The position numbers and the translations under genes are program-made. The notes under the pieces were generated by a model. The model was not told the DNA's origin, did not search any database, and saw only the letters and a list, made by a program, of their open reading frames with translations. Positions 60,399 through 64,000 of a stretch of DNA of 64,000 bases are shown here, in pieces. Each line of letters begins with the position of its first letter. Positions within the stretch are counted from its first letter, which is position 1. This stretch comes from Deroplatys truncata (Eukaryota > Arthropoda > Insecta > Mantodea > Mantidae), in assembly GCA_030765065.1 (NCBI GenBank), contig CM060985.1:5208001-5272000 (forward strand), read 5' to 3'.

Positions 60399-61576
60399 TA
60401 AATTGAAACTCATCGCTTCAAGGATTGAGGGGGGGGCAAAAATCTTGTAATCCTCCTTAATATGGAGTTTTACTTCAGTATGAATTACATGTGACAACTT
60501 TGAACCAATACTACCCTGTGAAGTTTTCAGGTCGCTGGGAATCCTGTGTAACGATTTTAACTAAAATACTATATATTTACTTGACAAATGAGTTTGCTGG
60601 TAATGGCCTCTACACTCGGAACAAAACACGTACATCTGACTGTTTCCACTATATTGATTGTTAATGGTGTCCTTTTCTGGAATGGTAAGTCGATATTCGT
60701 TTTTTCTCGTGGTCATGTGAGGACATGCAACCACAGAGCGACACGCATTTTAAAAATGTGACTATCGCGTGTAGCTACAATGTATGAAGTATATAGAAGA
60801 GTAAGCAGAAAGTCATGTGAATGTAAGAGCACTAATGACAATTAGGACTGGTTGTTGACATCGTTATAATTTAATGGAGAGGCAAGGGCAAGGTTTACAC
60901 AAACTTCTTGATTAATTATAATTAAGGAAACATTCACCTCTTTGTGACTCTACCACGTGTCTAGTAGACGATACAACCCTATATCAGTATGTTTTCAGGG
61001 CCCCCTGAATCCAGTGAACACTGTAAGTGGTAAACCACCGTGTAGACTGACCCACTAAAATGTTTTATATAACAAGTTTGTTTATTAACGATTGTTTTGC
61101 TAATTATACCTTCTTTTAATTATAATTTATCAGCAATTATTTAAAAACGCCTCAAGTACATCCCACAACAGCATTTATAGGTTCTTTTATCTGTCTTCAA
61201 CGTTTCTGAGAAAACCGGTCATTTATATCAGAAAATGTAGTAGAAAAGCAAAACAAGCTTGCATATATTTGCAAAGAAAGAAATCACATGGCCATATTTA
61301 ACAGTAGTGTCAATTTGTAGAGCAAAACTTCCCCTAAAAGATGAGTGAGTTGAGTTTACCAGTTAGCAGAAAAAAATTGTAAATCTTTTTTCTTAAAGAG
61401 ACAATTTCAATTTATAAGATTACACAAAAAAAACTAAATTAGTGTTGACGTAAACCTCTGGATTGGAGAACGTGATGCGAATAGCAGTTTGTTTAAAAGA
61501 CGCTCTCAGCAAGGAAGCGATACTATGTGGTAAACCGTCTAGTGAGCTCAAAAATGTTAGTTTTCAGCCATTCTCA
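60399..61576. other. AT-rich DNA with an old antisense R880 fragment
   Basis: About 60,455-60,830 carries worn R880 blocks ending GTGACTATCGC and GCAGAAAGTCATGTGAATG. The remainder to 61,576 holds no recognised gene or repeat. Confidence 0.45.
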
Positions 61577-62663
61577 CGAGGTGTGATCAAAAGTTTCCGG
61601 AATGACGTCATAAATGCTGTCACCCTCGAAGTAGTCTCCTTGGGAGTTGATACACTTGTCCCAGCACTTCTGCCACTGCTGGAAGTCCTCTTCTTTCAAC
61701 ATGTTCAGAGCCTTCTGCGATTCGCGATGGATGACATCAACGTTCTCAAAACGGTGTCCTCGGAGTCGCATTTTAAGTCGTGGGAAAAGAAAAAAGTCCG
61801 CTGGTGCCAAATTTGGAGAATAGGCGAGATGGGGTACAGTATTCATCCTATTTTTATCCAAACATTGGCGAACAGAAAGGGCTTTGTGCGCGGGCGCATT
61901 GTCATTGTTTCCGGCCGTTTGCGTCGCACAGTCTCCCTTAATCTTTGCAGTACTTGTTTGTAGAACACTTGATTCACTGTTTGACCCTGTGGCACACATT
62001 CCTTATGTACAATGCCTTTAATGTAAAAAAACACAATACTCATTGACTACATTTGGATCAAATTTGTCTGGCCTTTTTCGGGCATGGAGATGAAGGACTC
62101 TTCCATTGTGAAGATTGTTGCTTCGTTTCTGAATCGTACCCATAAATCCATGTTTCATCACCAGTAATAATTTTCTCCATAAACTGTAGGTCATTTTGTA
62201 GCTGTTCTTTAAGATCTGTGCAGGCAATCACACGGCTTTCCTTTTGGTCATTTGAAAGCAGGCAGGGCACGAACTTGGCGGCAATTCTTCTCATGTCCAA
62301 ATTGTCTTTCAAAATGCTTTGAACACTTCCAAAGGAGAGTCCTAATAAGTCAGAAAGTTCTCTTATTGTAATGCGCCTATCATTTAAGACCATTTCCCTC
62401 ACCTGATTGATATTTTCATCAGTTTTGCTGGAACAGGGTCGCCCCGAACGATCTGCATCTTCAACTGATGTCACACCACTTTTAAATTTCGAAAACCACT
62501 CAAGTGCTTGAGTTTTGCCCATAACTTCCTCCCCATAAGCTGCTCTTAACATTTCATAGGCTTTTGTTGCAGTTTTACCGAGTTTAAAGCAAAATTTGAT
62601 GTTCGTTGTTTGTTCTTCGTAATCTGATATTTTTGCTACGCGGAAAAATCGCAGCATGTGCAA
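61577..62663 (-). pseudogene. mariner transposase (D,D34D), frameshifted
   Basis: The start is at 62,663 (MHMLRFFRVAKISDYEEQ). An intact N-terminal part follows with two helix-turn-helix regions, the linker SVEDADRSGRP and the first catalytic block ITGDETWIYGYD, up to a stop at about 62,058. Homology continues in other frames: IKGIVHKECVPQGQTVNQVF (about 62,025-61,960), then, after an internal deletion near 61,900, DNAPAHKALSVRQ and YSPNLAPADFFLFP. All three catalytic Asp codons survive, and the spacing between the second and third is 34 residues, diagnostic of mariner. The tail (QGDYFEGD) reaches the terminal repeat, and the present stop lies at its edge. At least two frameshifts or deletions inactivate it. 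Confidence 0.9.
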
Positions 62664-62837
62664 AACACGTGTTCACTTCAGAGCGTCTACCTCATCACGG
62701 TATGGTCACAGGAAGTGGCGTGACCTCTCATTTTTATCGGGAAGGAACGCTGCATGTACAATCCGGGTAAGGATTAAAGAAATCTGAGCGTCAGCATTGT
62801 TGTGAAGCCATTCTGGAAACTTTGTGATCACACCTCG
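61577..62837 (-). mobile_element. mariner element, 1.26 kb, with terminal inverted repeats
   Basis: The left end CGAGGTGTGATCAAAAGTTT (61,577 onwards, ~28 bp) is matched by the reverse complement of the right end (62,809-62,837), which reads CGAGGTGTGATCACAAAGTT. A TA flanks the right end. The left flank is CA, so one copy of the TA duplication has mutated. The size and TIR sequence fit the mariner family. It carries one broken transposase on the minus strand and is probably immobile unless supplied in trans. Confidence 0.92.
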
Positions 62838-64000
62838 TATACGAGTGGAAACACGTGTTATACTCGTATACAAAATTTTAAAACTGGGCCCCAAATTTGA
62901 ACCTCATTTATTTTGAGGAGCAAAGACTTCAATTCAAGAAGTAAAACAAAACAGAAAATAATATATCTATGCCCTGAAAATTTCAGTAAATTGTAAGCAA
63001 TAGGAAAATGTTTTCCAGTTTACTCGAATTTCCTTTAAGTTAAAAGGGCATTTATTAATTATCAAAGTGAGGCAGAATAGAGAACCTGGTGTGTACAATA
63101 AGTTTCTGTTAGTAACGATGTCGTATATATACAAGTGTAGGCAGTAGTTGCTCTGTTAACACGCATATCCCTATTCCAAACATCTGCTGTGTGGTGTAAT
63201 GCTTTGTGCTTGCGTTTGCCTTGCGAGAGACGAGTGTTCGATTCCAACTACGTTATTCAGGCTTAAATGGATTAAATGTATTTTTAATTATTTTCTTCCC
63301 GGATGAAAGGCATAGCTAATCTTTATTTTTAAATTTATTGTCATGAAATGATACTTTTTGGGACGTTGCAAGTCTAGAAATACCAGCTTGTCTCGATATC
63401 CCTTTAGATGTGTTTACAAATTAAAGCAATACAAAAGCTAACAGATAAATAAAACCTTGAGAAATCTCATAGATTTATAAAACGTTCTATCACACAACGG
63501 GTAGACAAAGGTTGGTAGTATTTAAATGATGAGAGAAGAAGTGAATATTCATGGATGTAATGTCTGCCAGAAATGCAGGACTTTAAGAAATGTGTACTAA
63601 ATAGGAGTTGAAATCGGAAGCTAACTTATAACCTTATTAAGCTTGGTTGAATGTTGTTTTTATAAGATATACACACGTTATAATGTCGCTTTGCATGGCC
63701 TCCTGATGATAACTAAAACGATGAAGGTATGGAAGCGACGACAATGACCATGACATATGGATACCGTATAATTTAATACACGCGTGACACTGGCACGCAG
63801 TTTATGGCGGCAAACACATGGCACTGTCAGCAGAAAAGAAATATTAAAATGGTTAATGTTTAATATCGTAAGCTATACCTACCGCGAGTAACAGTCACGT
63901 GGCTTTTGTAATAGGAGGTTGAGAAAACGGCTAACTGCTTATGAAAGAATACAGATTGTAGAGTTGCAAAGCCATCCAGTTCTCTCTTCAAACTTCGTGC
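62838..64000. other. AT-rich DNA to the window end
   Basis: Apart from a tRNA-like stretch at about 63,185-63,252, no gene or repeat was recognised. Confidence 0.4.
63185..63252 (+). other. tRNA-like sequence (SINE head or tRNA pseudogene)
   Basis: GTGTGGTGTAATGCTTTGTG (A-box-like) is followed by TTGCCTTGCGAGAGACGAG and GTGTTCGATTCC (B box). The arrangement and anticodon-loop-like middle resemble a tRNA-derived SINE head. No SINE body or duplication was identified. Confidence 0.45.

Noticed and set aside
61463..61963. A 166-residue plus-strand protein
   Set aside because: It is the antisense shadow of the mariner transposase plus flank and has no motif of its own.

Overview
This window is repeat-dominated DNA from an animal nuclear genome, almost certainly an arthropod and most likely an insect. 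The signs are many tRNA-derived SINEs, an I-group/Jockey-superfamily LINE with a gag-type ORF1 and a C-terminal RNase H domain, a mariner element, a Tigger/pogo-like relic, and AT-rich sequence with consensus GT/AG splice sites. A polyneopteran host is only a guess. There are no prokaryotic operons and no CRISPR array. Most long open reading frames are a by-product of tandem repeats whose period is a multiple of three.

Layout. 1-5,000: an antisense reverse-transcriptase relic, a decayed minisatellite, and copies of an unclassified ~0.9-kb interspersed repeat (called R880 here), one nested inside another. 5,030-6,485: a ~67-bp satellite with a hairpin in each unit. 7,529-21,540: a 14-kb array of ~173 monomers of 81 bp, in two sequence types that change over near 12.45 kb, with local higher-order repeats. 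22-24.5 kb: an RNase H-like scrap and a Tigger/pogo-like relic carrying a triplicated palindrome. 24.5-32.6 kb: SINE copies, another nested R880 pair, and about 3 kb of featureless AT-rich DNA. 32,660-35,880: a second 81-bp satellite that appears to grow out of the 3' end of a SINE. 36,329-37,208: the cleanest R880 copy. 38,146-46,430: ~197 monomers of exactly 42 bp. 46,528-46,660: the best host-gene candidate, a coding exon of an ABCG1/ABCG4-like half-transporter ending at a consensus splice donor. 47.5-48.0 kb: a perfect 255-bp tandem duplication. 49,511-51,040: an array of 18 x 85 bp. 51,540-51,598: a possible small antisense exon. 52.5-62.8 kb: a SINE, a 5'-truncated LINE, a full-length but broken LINE with a 10-bp target-site duplication, and a broken mariner with terminal inverted repeats.

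How it fits together. Five tandem arrays make up roughly 45% of the window. If the ABCG exon is real, everything to its right is first-intron sequence of at least 17 kb, because no exon with the expected Walker A region was recognised downstream. The 42-bp array would then lie directly upstream of, or in an intron next to, that exon. All transposon coding regions are degenerate, so no autonomous mobile element is visible. The most informative signals are the SINE-to-satellite transition at 32.6 kb, the indel-free 42-bp array with one frame open for 1,856 codons, and the repeated nesting of R880 at the same internal site.
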